Below are positions 51,424 through 60,398 of a stretch of 64,000 bases of DNA, one piece after another. This DNA is from Corallococcus caeni (GTDB lineage Bacteria > Myxococcota > Myxococcia > Myxococcales > Myxococcaceae), in the NCBI RefSeq assembly GCF_036245865.1, contig NZ_BTTW01000002.1, positions 1,240,001-1,304,000 on the forward strand. Reading direction: 5' to 3'. Position 1 is the stretch's first letter, and each line of letters opens with the position of its first letter. The translations under genes were made by a program, and so were the position numbers. The notes under the pieces are model-generated. The model worked only from the letters and a program-made list of their open reading frames with translations, did no database searches and was not told the origin of the DNA.

Positions 51424-53187
51424 TCAGGGGATGCTGAAGCGGTAGCTCTGGAAGCCGCCCGAGGACGCCATCTCGAAGTCGCGCACGTTGCGCGGGGCGC
51501 CGTTCTCGCTGCGCTGGGCGAGCTTGAAGTCGCCGGTGCCGTTGCTGGCCTGGAAGCGGAACTCGTACTGGCCCGGTTCGGTGGGCAGCGGGGCCGCGGA
51601 CATCTTGGTCACGGCGAGGTTGCCGAAGCCCGGCAGGGGTTCGCCCTCCGGGCGGCGCACGGAGCCGATGGCGCGCAGGAAGGGCGAGCCGCCGGTGAGG
51701 ATGAGGTACTGGGGTTCGACGGTGCGGGCGGGCTTCGCCGGCGCGGAGGGCGCGGGGGCGGGCTCCTCCGTGGTGCGCGCCGCGCGCTTCGACTTCGACG
51801 AAGGCTCCTCGCTGGAGGCGGGAGGGGCGGGCGGCTCTGCCGGTGCGGCCGTGGGTTCAGCGGGAGCGGCTTCGGCTTCGGAGGTCTTCCGCTTCGCGCC
51901 GCGACCCGGGGCCTTGCGCGAGGGAGCTTCGGCGGGGGGCGTCTCCGTGGCGGGAGGCGTTGCTTCCACGGTGCTGGCAGGAGCGGCGTCGGTGGCGCCC
52001 ATCTCCGCCTGCGCCGTGGGCGTGGCGGGTTCCGAGGCGCTTTCCGAAGGTGACGGCGACGGAGCCTCCTGAGAGGCGGAGGCCTTCTTCGCGGAGGAGC
52101 CCTTGGGCATCTTCCCCGCGCGCTTCGAAGGAGTTTCGCTGGCGTCCGTCTTCGGTTCAGCCGTCTCCGAGGCCGATGCGGTCGGCTCGGGAGCTTGAGC
52201 GGACTCCTCGGAGGGGGCCGAAGCGGAGGCCTTCAGGGGCTCGCCGGCCGACGTGGGCTCCGCTGGGGGAGCCTCCGGGAGCTGTTCAGCGGGCTTCGAT
52301 TCAGAAGCCTTCGCGCCTCCCTCCATCGACGCGGGCTCTTCCGCGGGAACCTTGGAGGACCGTCCGGCGGTCTTCGACGTGGAAGCCTTCGAAGGCGGTT
52401 CGGTCGGCGTTCCGGTTCCATCGAGTGCGGTAGAGGACTGCACGGTGGATGCCTTTGATGCGGAGTCCTTCGGAGCCTGCTCGGCGGCCTTCGCAGAGGA
52501 AGCCTTCGGAGCCTTCGAGGCAGGAGCCTTCGGCGTCTGCGCAGCGGGCTTCGTGACAGGCGTCTTCGGAGCCTGCGCGGCGGACTTCGCGGCGGGCGTC
52601 TTCGCAGCCTGTGCATCTGGCTTTGCGGCAAGGGCCTTCGGAGCCTGCGCGGCGGACTTCGCGGCGGGCGTCTTCGGCGCCTGGGCACCCGACTTCGTGG
52701 CAGGGGTCTTCGGAAGCTGCGCGGCGGACTTCGCGGCGGGCGCCTTCGACGCTTTGGCACCCAACTTCGCGGCAGGGGCCTTCGGAGGCTGCGCGGCGGA
52801 CTTCGCGGCGGAGGTCTTCGGAGCCGGTGCACTGGACTTCGCCGCAGGCGTCTTCTGCGCCGGTGCGGACTTCGTGGCGGAGGCCTTCGGGGCCTGGGCA
52901 GCCTTCGCGGCGGGCTTCGCGTCAGGCTTTGCCTTGGAGGCCGGAGCCTTCGCCACGGGCTTCTTCGTCGCCGCGCTCTTCACCGCCTTCGCGGCCTGCT
53001 TCAGCTTCGAGGCCGCGGTCTTCAGCGCCTGCGCCACCGGCTTCGCGACCCCGGCCTTCTTCGCCGGGGCAGGAGCCTTGCCCCCGGTGGGACGGCCTCC
53101 GGGCTTCGTGGCGGCCTTGCCAGGGGCACTGCGGGACTTGGACGAATCAGGGGAGGCGGAAGGGCGGGTCGGGCGGCGCTGGGCCAT
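51424..53187 (-). CDS. Ala/Lys/Pro-rich repeat protein with small C-terminal domain
   Basis: A 587-residue protein. Residues 1-100 are basic and histone-H1-like. Residues about 103-222 are ten imperfect tandem 12-residue units of the type AAKSAAQAPKTP. Residues about 230-480 are more acidic, rich in Ala/Ser/Glu/Pro. The last 100 residues form a compact beta-rich domain (PQYLILTGGSPFLRAIGSVRR to GQYEFRFQASNGTGDFKLAQ) of unknown family. There is no signal peptide or membrane helix. The basic part suggests binding of DNA or another polyanion. A strong GGAGG lies 8-10 bases before the ATG. It is convergent with the beta-lactamase-like gene. Confidence 0.8.
   Translation of the reverse strand: MAQRRPTRPSASPDSSKSRSAPGKAATKPGGRPTGGKAPAPAKKAGVAKPVAQALKTAASKLKQAAKAVKSAATKKPVAKAPASKAKPDAKPAAKAAQAPKASATKSAPAQKTPAAKSSAPAPKTSAAKSAAQPPKAPAAKLGAKASKAPAAKSAAQLPKTPATKSGAQAPKTPAAKSAAQAPKALAAKPDAQAAKTPAAKSAAQAPKTPVTKPAAQTPKAPASKAPKASSAKAAEQAPKDSASKASTVQSSTALDGTGTPTEPPSKASTSKTAGRSSKVPAEEPASMEGGAKASESKPAEQLPEAPPAEPTSAGEPLKASASAPSEESAQAPEPTASASETAEPKTDASETPSKRAGKMPKGSSAKKASASQEAPSPSPSESASEPATPTAQAEMGATDAAPASTVEATPPATETPPAEAPSRKAPGRGAKRKTSEAEAAPAEPTAAPAEPPAPPASSEEPSSKSKRAARTTEEPAPAPSAPAKPARTVEPQYLILTGGSPFLRAIGSVRRPEGEPLPGFGNLAVTKMSAAPLPTEPGQYEFRFQASNGTGDFKLAQRSENGAPRNVRDFEMASSGGFQSYRFSIP
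52522..52881 (-). repeat. 36-bp tandem repeat coding for 12-residue units
   Basis: About ten in-frame copies of a 36-bp unit, diverged at the DNA level, encode the AAKSAAQAPKTP-type repeats of the Ala/Lys-rich protein. Neighbouring copies keep the Lys and Pro positions while others vary, which points to repeated duplication followed by drift. Copy number is likely to vary between strains. Confidence 0.75.
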
Positions 53188-53504
53188 AAAGTCATCCTCG
53201 GAGGACCCGAGCGGTCGGCGCCGTCGGCCCTCGTCCCCCGATGGCTAGTGCACCCACAGCCGCCCTGCAAGGCACACGTGCGGTGCGCGCACGCTTCCTG
53301 TCGTCCGGCGACCGCTGGAGCGCAGGCCACGCAAGCAACCGCGACACCTCCCTGCGGTCCTCTCCACAGGCCACGGCCTCAGCGGGCCAGCCCTTCCAGG
53401 TGGGCGAGGACGCCGCGTCACCCTGCAACGCCAGGCAATCAACTCCGGGAGGGCGCGGTCCTTCATGGCTCATGTCCTCCCAGGCACTCGATGCTCCGTC
53501 CCCG
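53188..53504. other. 317-base intergenic region, no gene supported
   Basis: This separates two minus-strand genes. It must hold the promoter of the Ala/Lys-rich protein gene and the 3' end of the histidine kinase transcript. I see no convincing sigma-54 element, operator dyad or strong hairpin; frames that cross it look like shadows. Confidence 0.5.
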
Positions 53505-54761
53505 TCAGGCCGACAGCAGCTGCGATGCTGGATCGAGCGGAAGGGTGACGGTGAAGCATGTCCCGTCCTCGGCGCAGCTCGTCACGGAGGCCTTTCCCCC
53601 GTGCGCCTCGGCGAGCCCCCTCACCAGCGGCAGGCCCAGCCCCCAGCCTTTCTGTGCGCTCTCCGTGGCGGAGCGCGTGCGGTGGAACGGCTCGAAGATG
53701 GTGTGCAGCTCTTCCACGGCGATGGGGTTGCCCTCGTTGCGCACCTGGAGCATCGCCTGGTTCCCGCTCCGGTCGAGCCGGACCTCAATCGGGGTGCCCG
53801 GCGCGCCGTACTTCGCCGCGTTGGAGGCCAGGTTCTCCACGATGCGGCGCAGCCCGAGTGGATCCGCCCGCATCTTGAACGCGCCCTGCGCCTTCAGGAC
53901 GAAGCGCTCCGGATAGACCGCCGCGAGCTCGTCCAGCGTCTGGGACACGACCGTGTGGAGGTCGCACTCGCCCAGCTCCACGCCCACCCGCTTGCCGGCC
54001 TTGATGCGGCTGGCGTCCAGCAGGTTCTGGATCATCCGCTCCGCGCGGTCCAGGCTCGACGTCACCCGGGACACGGAGGTCTGCACGTTGGGCAGGTCCG
54101 CATGGCGCCTGCCCAGGAGCTGCGCGCTCATCTTCGCCGCCGTCAGCGGCGTGCGCAGGTCGTGGGTGAGCGCCGCGACGAACGTTTCCCGGAGGTTCTG
54201 CTCCGCCTTGAGCTTCTGGATCTGATCGCGGAGGTTGATCTCCGTCATGATGGAGGCCGTCAGCTCCTTCATCACCGCCAGGTCCTGCGAACTCCACTCG
54301 CGCACCGTGGGCTGGATGCAGCAGAAGGTCCCCAGCACGTGTCCGTCCGGGTTGATCAACGGGAGCACGATGAGCGCGACGATGCCCCAGGGCCCGGTCG
54401 ACGGATGGAACTTCAGGAACGAGTCGGCCGGCGCGTTCGAGGAGATGATGGGGTCCCCCTCGAGCGTGTAGCGGCACAGCGACGCGTCGATGGGCAGCGT
54501 CCGGGTCTCCCGGAACGGCGAGGGCAACCCGAAGTCCGCCTTGAAGAACTGCCGGTCCGCGTCCACCAGGGACATGATGGTCAGCGGCACGTTGAGCAGC
54601 TGCGCCGCCAGACGGGCGAGGCGATCAAAGGCCTCCTCCCGCGGCGTGTCCATCAGCCGGGTTTCCCGGATGGCCTGCAAGCGGTTCGGATCCGTGAGGC
54701 GGCGGTTGCACCGCTGCGTCCGCCCAAGAGAGGCCTCGTCCAATTCACCCAGGAACTTCAT
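53505..54761 (-). CDS. Soluble GAF-domain sensor histidine kinase
   Basis: A 418-residue cytoplasmic histidine kinase without membrane helices. A GAF domain (about residues 45-180: LAAQLLNVPLTIMSLVDADRQFFKADFGLP to HVLGTFCCIQP) is the likely sensor. The HisKA dimerisation domain has the phosphoacceptor His200 in ALTHDLRTPL. The HATPase domain shows ENLASNAAKYG (N box), VRNEGNPI (G1) and GWGLGLPLVRGLAEAHGG (G2). No response-regulator gene is adjacent, so it is an orphan kinase, a common situation in myxobacteria. It is divergent from the chitinase gene. Confidence 0.93.
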   Translation of the reverse strand: MKFLGELDEASLGRTQRCNRRLTDPNRLQAIRETRLMDTPREEAFDRLARLAAQLLNVPLTIMSLVDADRQFFKADFGLPSPFRETRTLPIDASLCRYTLEGDPIISSNAPADSFLKFHPSTGPWGIVALIVLPLINPDGHVLGTFCCIQPTVREWSSQDLAVMKELTASIMTEINLRDQIQKLKAEQNLRETFVAALTHDLRTPLTAAKMSAQLLGRRHADLPNVQTSVSRVTSSLDRAERMIQNLLDASRIKAGKRVGVELGECDLHTVVSQTLDELAAVYPERFVLKAQGAFKMRADPLGLRRIVENLASNAAKYGAPGTPIEVRLDRSGNQAMLQVRNEGNPIAVEELHTIFEPFHRTRSATESAQKGWGLGLPLVRGLAEAHGGKASVTSCAEDGTCFTVTLPLDPASQLLSA

Positions 54762-54904
54762 GGCGGCGATTTTAGTTCAGGGGGCCGGGAACCGGGCACC
54801 GCGATCCCCAGCGCCAGGTCGTCCGTTCGCTGACCAACCTTCTGGGAAGGCCCGAGAATTCCTCCGAGCGGTTTGACCCGCTTTCCCCGGGCCCACCCTC
54901 CTTG

Positions 54905-54927
54905 CCTCCCGGACCCTTTCCGGGAGG
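54905..54927 (+). promoter_or_regulatory. Hairpin over the chitinase ribosome site
   Basis: A 9-bp perfect stem (CCTCCCGGA with TCCGGGAGG, 5-nt loop CCCTT) places the GGGAGG that would be the ribosome site for the TTG at 54938 in the 3' arm. No plus-strand gene upstream needs a terminator here, since the upstream gene runs the other way, so a translation-control element is the simpler reading. Confidence 0.45.
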
Positions 54928-54937
54928 CTTTCCCCCC

Positions 54938-56743
54938 TTGCATCCCCCTCGTTCCTCATCCCGCGCGGCCCTCGCCGCGCTCCTGCTGCTCCTTCCCACC
55001 CTGGCGCTGGCCGCGGACCGGGGGGCCTGGGCCCCGGGCGTCGCGTACGCCGTGGGCGACATCGCGTCGTATGCCGGCAAGGGCTACGACTGCCGGCAGG
55101 CCCACACGTCCCTGCCAGGCTGGGAGCCGCCCAACGTGCTCGCCCTGTGGCTGGAGCGCACCGGCACTCCGCCCGCGGACACCCAGGCCCCCACCGCCCC
55201 CTCCGGACTCACCTCTCCAGCCAAGACGTATGACAGCGTGTCGCTGAGCTGGAGCGCGTCCTCCGACAACGTCGGCGTCACCGGCTACGAGGTCTTCGTC
55301 AACAACGGCGCCTCCGCCTTCGCGACCTCCACCACGACCAGCGCCACCGTGACGGGGCTCGCCGCGAACACGGCCTACACGTTCACCGTGAAGGCTCGCG
55401 ATGCCGCGGGCAACCGTTCGGCGGCGAGCGCCGCGTTCAGCACCACCACGCCCACGCGTCCCCCGTCCGATACCCAGGCCCCCACGGCGCCCGGCTCCCT
55501 GCGCTCCACCGGCGTGACGGCCTCCAGCGTGTCCCTGGCGTTCAACGCGTCCAGCGACAACGTGGGCGTCACCGGCTACGAAATCTTCGTCAACGGCGGC
55601 ACCAGCGCCGCGGCCACCAGCACCACGACCAGCGCCACCGTGACGGGGCTCGCCGCCAACACCACGTATACGTTCACCGCGAAGGCGCGCGACGCGGCCG
55701 GCAACCGCTCCTCCGCGAGCAACAGCGTCGCCGTGACGACGGGCAACACCGCGCCGGCGGGCAGCAAGGTGCTGGTCGGCTACTGGCACAACTTCGACAA
55801 CGGCTCCACGAACATCCGGCTGCGCGACGTGTCCTCGAAGTTCAACGTCATCCAGGTCGCCTTCGCGGAGCCGGTGACGGGCGCGCCGTCGGGCACCATG
55901 GGCTTCACGCCGTACAACGCCACCGTGGCGGAGTTCAAGGCGGACATCGCCACGCTCAAGGCGCAGGGCCGCAAGGTGCTCATCTCCCTGGGCGGCGCCA
56001 ACGGCACCATCCATCTGGACGACGCGGCGGCGAAGCAGGCCTTCGTCACCAGCATGCAGGGGCTCATCAACACGTATGGCTTTGACGGGCTGGACCTGGA
56101 TTTGGAGGGCGCGTCGCTTTCGCTCAACGGCGGGGACACCGACTTCCGCAATCCCACCACGCCGCGCATCCAGAACCTCATCGCCGGCACCCGGCAGCTG
56201 CTCAACGACAACCCGGGCCTCCTGCTCACCATGGCGCCGGAGACGGCCTACGTGCAGGGCGGCTACGCGGCCTACGGCGGCCCGTGGGGCGCCTACCTCC
56301 CCGTCATCCACGCGCTGCGCGACCGGCTCACGTACCTGCACGTGCAGCACTACAACACCGGCACCGTGATGGCGCTGGACGGCCGCGCCTACGCGCAGGG
56401 CACGCCGGACTTCCACGTGGCCATGGCGGAGATGCTGCTCCAGGGCTTCCCGGTGGGCGGCAACGCGAGCGCCGTCTTCCCCGCGCTCCGGCCGGAGCAG
56501 GTCGTCATTGGCCTGCCGTCCTCGCCGCAGGCCGCGGGCGGCGGCTACACGACGACCGCCAACGTGCAGAAGGCGCTGGATTACCTGATGAAGGGCCAGT
56601 CCTTCGGCGGCACCTACGTGCTGCGCCAGGCCGGCGGCTACCCCGGCTTCAAGGGGCTGATGACCTGGTCCATCAACTGGGACGCGTTCACGAACTTCGA
56701 GTTCTCCAACAGCCACCGCGCCTACCTGGACACCTATCAATAG
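54938..56743 (+). CDS. Secreted GH18 chitinase with CBM5/12-like and two FnIII domains
   Basis: A 601-residue secreted chitinase. Signal peptide residues 1-25 end at ALA. A chitin-binding CBM5/12-like domain follows (WAPGVAYAVGDIASYAGKGYDC and WEPPNVLALW), then two near-identical FnIII domains (about 80-175 and 177-272), then the GH18 barrel. The barrel has KVLISLGGANG and the catalytic DxxDxDxE as FDGLDLDLEG; Glu is the acid. GH18 enzymes cut chitin with retention through the substrate acetamido group. The TTG at 54938 sits about 10 bases after GGGAGG; an upstream in-frame TTG at 54902 is less likely. It is a probable tool for fungal or arthropod chitin use. Confidence 0.9.
   Translation: MHPPRSSSRAALAALLLLLPTLALAADRGAWAPGVAYAVGDIASYAGKGYDCRQAHTSLPGWEPPNVLALWLERTGTPPADTQAPTAPSGLTSPAKTYDSVSLSWSASSDNVGVTGYEVFVNNGASAFATSTTTSATVTGLAANTAYTFTVKARDAAGNRSAASAAFSTTTPTRPPSDTQAPTAPGSLRSTGVTASSVSLAFNASSDNVGVTGYEIFVNGGTSAAATSTTTSATVTGLAANTTYTFTAKARDAAGNRSSASNSVAVTTGNTAPAGSKVLVGYWHNFDNGSTNIRLRDVSSKFNVIQVAFAEPVTGAPSGTMGFTPYNATVAEFKADIATLKAQGRKVLISLGGANGTIHLDDAAAKQAFVTSMQGLINTYGFDGLDLDLEGASLSLNGGDTDFRNPTTPRIQNLIAGTRQLLNDNPGLLLTMAPETAYVQGGYAAYGGPWGAYLPVIHALRDRLTYLHVQHYNTGTVMALDGRAYAQGTPDFHVAMAEMLLQGFPVGGNASAVFPALRPEQVVIGLPSSPQAAGGGYTTTANVQKALDYLMKGQSFGGTYVLRQAGGYPGFKGLMTWSINWDAFTNFEFSNSHRAYLDTYQ
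55178..55760 (+). repeat. Direct repeat encoding two FnIII domains
   Basis: Two copies of about 291 bp (units starting at 55178 and 55469) encode consecutive fibronectin type III domains. A 36-bp stretch (55330-55365 and 55621-55656) is identical at the DNA level, showing a recent duplication or gene conversion within the chitinase gene. Confidence 0.8.
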
Positions 56744-56757
56744 GGCCCCATGGGCCT

Positions 56758-56786
56758 CCGCCCACCGGATGCGTACCGGTGGGCGG
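56758..56786 (+). terminator. Terminator hairpin after the chitinase gene
   Basis: An 11-bp perfect stem (CCGCCCACCGG and its complement) with a 7-nt loop starts 15 bases past the stop codon. No T-run follows. Confidence 0.65.
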
Positions 56787-56887
56787 CGGGGTGGGGTGCA
56801 AGGCATTGCCTTCCAACGGGCACCGGGAGGAGGTGAGAGGGTTCCCGGGGCCTCCGGGCCTTCAGCTCGCGTGCTACCGTCGCCGCG

Positions 56888-58274
<1,387 letters not shown>

Positions 58275-58279
<5 letters not shown>

Positions 58280-58324
58280 CTCCCGTCACCTGGTGGGACC
58301 GCCACCGGGTGACTCGAGTCACCC
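58275..58324. promoter_or_regulatory. Twin palindromic enhancer sites upstream of the 58455 gene
   Basis: Two copies of GGTGAC-N4-GTCACC: GGTGACTCCCGTCACC at 58275-58290 (overlapping the activator stop codon) and the extended GGGTGACTCGAGTCACCC at 58307-58324. Their centres are 33 bp apart, about three helical turns. They lie about 100 bases upstream of the expected transcription start, as enhancers of sigma-54 activators do. The same pair recurs at 63156-63208. Confidence 0.75.
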
Positions 58325-58389
58325 ACCCGCGAGCCCCGCGGGGTGGCGGCTGCCTCGGAAGGCCCGGCGCGCCCCGACGCGCGGAGCGC

Positions 58390-58406
58390 TGGCATCGCTC
58401 CTGCTT
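58390..58406 (+). promoter_or_regulatory. Sigma-54 promoter of the 58455 gene
   Basis: The sequence TGGCATCGCTCCTGCTT has GG and GC exactly 10 bases apart, with -24 TGGCA and -12 TGCTT, close to the consensus TGGCAC-N5-TTGCW. All 17 bases occur again at 63264-63280. Transcription is expected to start near 58416, about 39 bases before the ATG. Confidence 0.82.
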
Positions 58407-58454
58407 AGGCAAGGCGTACCGGCCATTCACGGCCCCTCCGACCCCGAGCACGCC

Positions 58455-59288
58455 ATGTTCTCCTCCGTCTCCTCCCGTTCCAACCCGTCCTCGCTCCTCG
58501 CCTCCCTGCTGAAGCCGTCCGCGCGGACGCAGCCGTCGCCGCAGCCCCAGCCCTCCCAGGGCGCGTCCGCGGCGGCCCTGCGCCAGCAGCTGTTCCACAC
58601 GGACCGCTTCGAGTCCTCGCCGTCGGCGCGGACGCAATCGCAGTCACTGCCCTCCACTCCGACGACCCGTCCCGCGGGCGCGGGCTCCGACCCGCTGGGC
58701 GCGGACGCCCTCGTGCCGGCCAGCTCGCATGATGCCTCCAGGGACTACCCGGCGCTCTCGTACGCGGATGACAAGCAGTACAACGGGCAGCCCCTGGGCT
58801 TCTGGAAGCAGAACGTCTGGGATTCGGCCACCAAGGCAGGCGCCACCCCCGAGGAGGCCGCGCTGCTCGTCGCGCAGGTGATGCAGGAGGGCGGCACGGA
58901 CTTCAACAAGAGCGGCGCCGCGACGAACTACGGCCCCTTCAACCTGAACCAGGACCTGCTCCAGACCTACGGCAAGCACCTGCCGGATGACCTCCAGAAG
59001 CTCAACGGCAGCAGCCCCGAAGCCATCGACCTCAACGTGAGCAACGCGCTGGATGCGATGCGCGCGGTGGGGGCCAACAACTACCTGCACCACGTGCGCG
59101 GCGGCCGCACCAACTTCGAGCACCCTGAACAGCGCATCAGCGGCAACCCGGCCGTGAAGGGCGACGACGCGTTCGCCTTCGAGCGCAGCCTGACGAACAA
59201 CGCGCGCCTGTTCCTGGAGGCCACCCGGGCCAACCCGTCCGCGCTGACCGACAACCAGCGCTTCGCCTCCGACATCCCGAACATCTGA
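58455..59288 (+). CDS. Unknown protein with disordered N-terminus, probable exported effector
   Basis: A 277-residue protein without Sec signal or membrane helix. Residues 1-95 are Ser/Pro/Gln-rich and disordered, with the motif TDRFESSP at about 49-56. The C-terminal domain (100-277) is helical: GFWKQNVWDSATKAGATPEEAALLVAQ leads into VMQEGGTDFNKSGAATNYGPFNLNQDLL, which faintly recalls a lysozyme-like fold with Glu145 as the acid. I do not assign an activity. It is expressed from a sigma-54 promoter beside the FHA activator gene and ends at a bidirectional terminator. Its N-terminal motif is shared with the peptidase at 59366 and the GH8 enzyme at 63334. Confidence 0.8.
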   Translation: MFSSVSSRSNPSSLLASLLKPSARTQPSPQPQPSQGASAAALRQQLFHTDRFESSPSARTQSQSLPSTPTTRPAGAGSDPLGADALVPASSHDASRDYPALSYADDKQYNGQPLGFWKQNVWDSATKAGATPEEAALLVAQVMQEGGTDFNKSGAATNYGPFNLNQDLLQTYGKHLPDDLQKLNGSSPEAIDLNVSNALDAMRAVGANNYLHHVRGGRTNFEHPEQRISGNPAVKGDDAFAFERSLTNNARLFLEATRANPSALTDNQRFASDIPNI

Positions 59289-59311
59289 AGCAGCGGGTGG
59301 GCGTGAAGCAC

Positions 59312-59344
59312 AAGGCCCCGCGTGTGATGCACGCGGGGCCTTTT
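59312..59344. terminator. Bidirectional Rho-independent terminator
   Basis: A 13-bp perfect stem (AAGGCCCCGCGTG and its complement) with a 5-nt loop is followed by TT on the plus strand, with AA on the other side. It separates two convergent genes and is the clearest terminator in the window. Confidence 0.88.
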
Positions 59345-59365
59345 CGCGCTCTGACACCGCGCGAA

Positions 59366-60274
59366 CTACGAACCGGACTCGCGCGAGCCGAAGGAGTTGT
59401 TCTTGGAGCCGATGCCGGAGGAGTCCCCCAGCGTGGCGGAGTGATTCGCGTTCGCGGCGGCGAGCGCGCCCGCGTCACCGCCCTGGGGATTGACGATGAG
59501 CATCCCGCCGCCATGGAACGAATCCCAGCCGGAGTTCATCGCCTGGGTGAGGTGCTGGAGGTCCACGTCGTACTTGTCGCCGGTGGCCGGATCATGGATG
59601 CGGTACTGGCCCTGCGCGTTCTTGCCGTCGATCTCCACCCAGTGCGCGCTGCCGGCCGGCGTGTTGCCGGAGGCGCCGGGCTGGATGAGGTTGGAGTCGA
59701 CCATCGCCACCGCCTTCTTGCCCGAGTCGAGCGCGGCGTTCAGCGCGTCGCGGTCGAAGTTGGCGGCGCCGCGCGTGACCTCGAAGCCCTGGCCCGCGAG
59801 CATCTGGCCCATCTGGTCCGGCGTCGTGCCCTGGCTGTCGGAGTAGCGGGACTCCAGCGACTGGACGAGCTGGGCGTCCGTCTGCCCCTGGCCGCCGCCG
59901 TTGGCGCGCACCAGCATCGCGGCGGCCGTCGCACCGCAATTGGTGGCGTCCGTCTGCCGGAGGACCGGCGTCTGCTGGGGCCAGCCCTTCGCGCCAGAGC
60001 CCTTCGCGTCCGTGAGCGAGGGCACCTGCTCCATCTGGGACAATTCCAGGGGACGCGCGCCCAGGGGCTGTCCGGCCCCCGCGGCCTGGGCGGCCCATTG
60101 CCCCGCGACCTCGGGTGACTCCTCGAAGCGGTCCTGCTGGAGCGCGTGGAGTTGCTCCGTTTCCTGGACCGGCTCGGGAGCGCGCTGGCCCTGGACGGGA
60201 GCACGGCCTTGCGTCGTGGCCGCCTGCTCGGGGGGCAGGGAGGGAGGGAGATTCTGGGGACGCGTGACGTTCAT
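59366..60274 (-). CDS. C39/papain-like cysteine peptidase with disordered N-terminus
   Basis: A 302-residue protein with no Sec signal. Residues 1-95 are Pro/Gln/Glu-rich, with the motif QDRFEESP at 47-54. The C-terminal domain has a papain-like triad: Cys113 in QTDATNCGATAAAML, His211 in GSAHWVEIDG, and Asp228 in YRIHDPATGD. This is the pattern of C39-type peptidases, which here stand alone with no ABC transporter domain. The last 40 residues are Gly/Ala/Ser-rich. The ATG at 60274 is used because the longer frame crosses the promoter region. It is divergent from the Ser/Thr kinase gene and convergent with the 58455 gene. No sigma-54 site was found in its own upstream region. Confidence 0.82.
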   Translation of the reverse strand: MNVTRPQNLPPSLPPEQAATTQGRAPVQGQRAPEPVQETEQLHALQQDRFEESPEVAGQWAAQAAGAGQPLGARPLELSQMEQVPSLTDAKGSGAKGWPQQTPVLRQTDATNCGATAAAMLVRANGGGQGQTDAQLVQSLESRYSDSQGTTPDQMGQMLAGQGFEVTRGAANFDRDALNAALDSGKKAVAMVDSNLIQPGASGNTPAGSAHWVEIDGKNAQGQYRIHDPATGDKYDVDLQHLTQAMNSGWDSFHGGGMLIVNPQGGDAGALAAANANHSATLGDSSGIGSKNNSFGSRESGS

Positions 60275-60398
60275 GAACAGCCCTTGCGCTCGGGGGAGGC
60301 AACCGCGGACGGCGGTCCCACCATTATCGAAGAAGGCACTGGCCGGGTTGTGGGGGCATGGTGATGGCAGCGCGGGGGCCCATAGGATGGCACCCACC

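Noticed and set aside
52522-52881. CRISPR-like regular repetition.
   Set aside because: The 36-bp units are contiguous with no spacers and stay in one reading frame, so they are a coding tandem repeat.
52253-53248. A 331-residue plus-strand frame rich in Ala/Gly/Phe opposite the Ala/Lys repeat gene, resembling a repetitive surface protein.
   Set aside because: Its repeats are only the complement of the 36-bp repeats of the minus-strand gene, which has a strong ribosome site and basic N-terminus.
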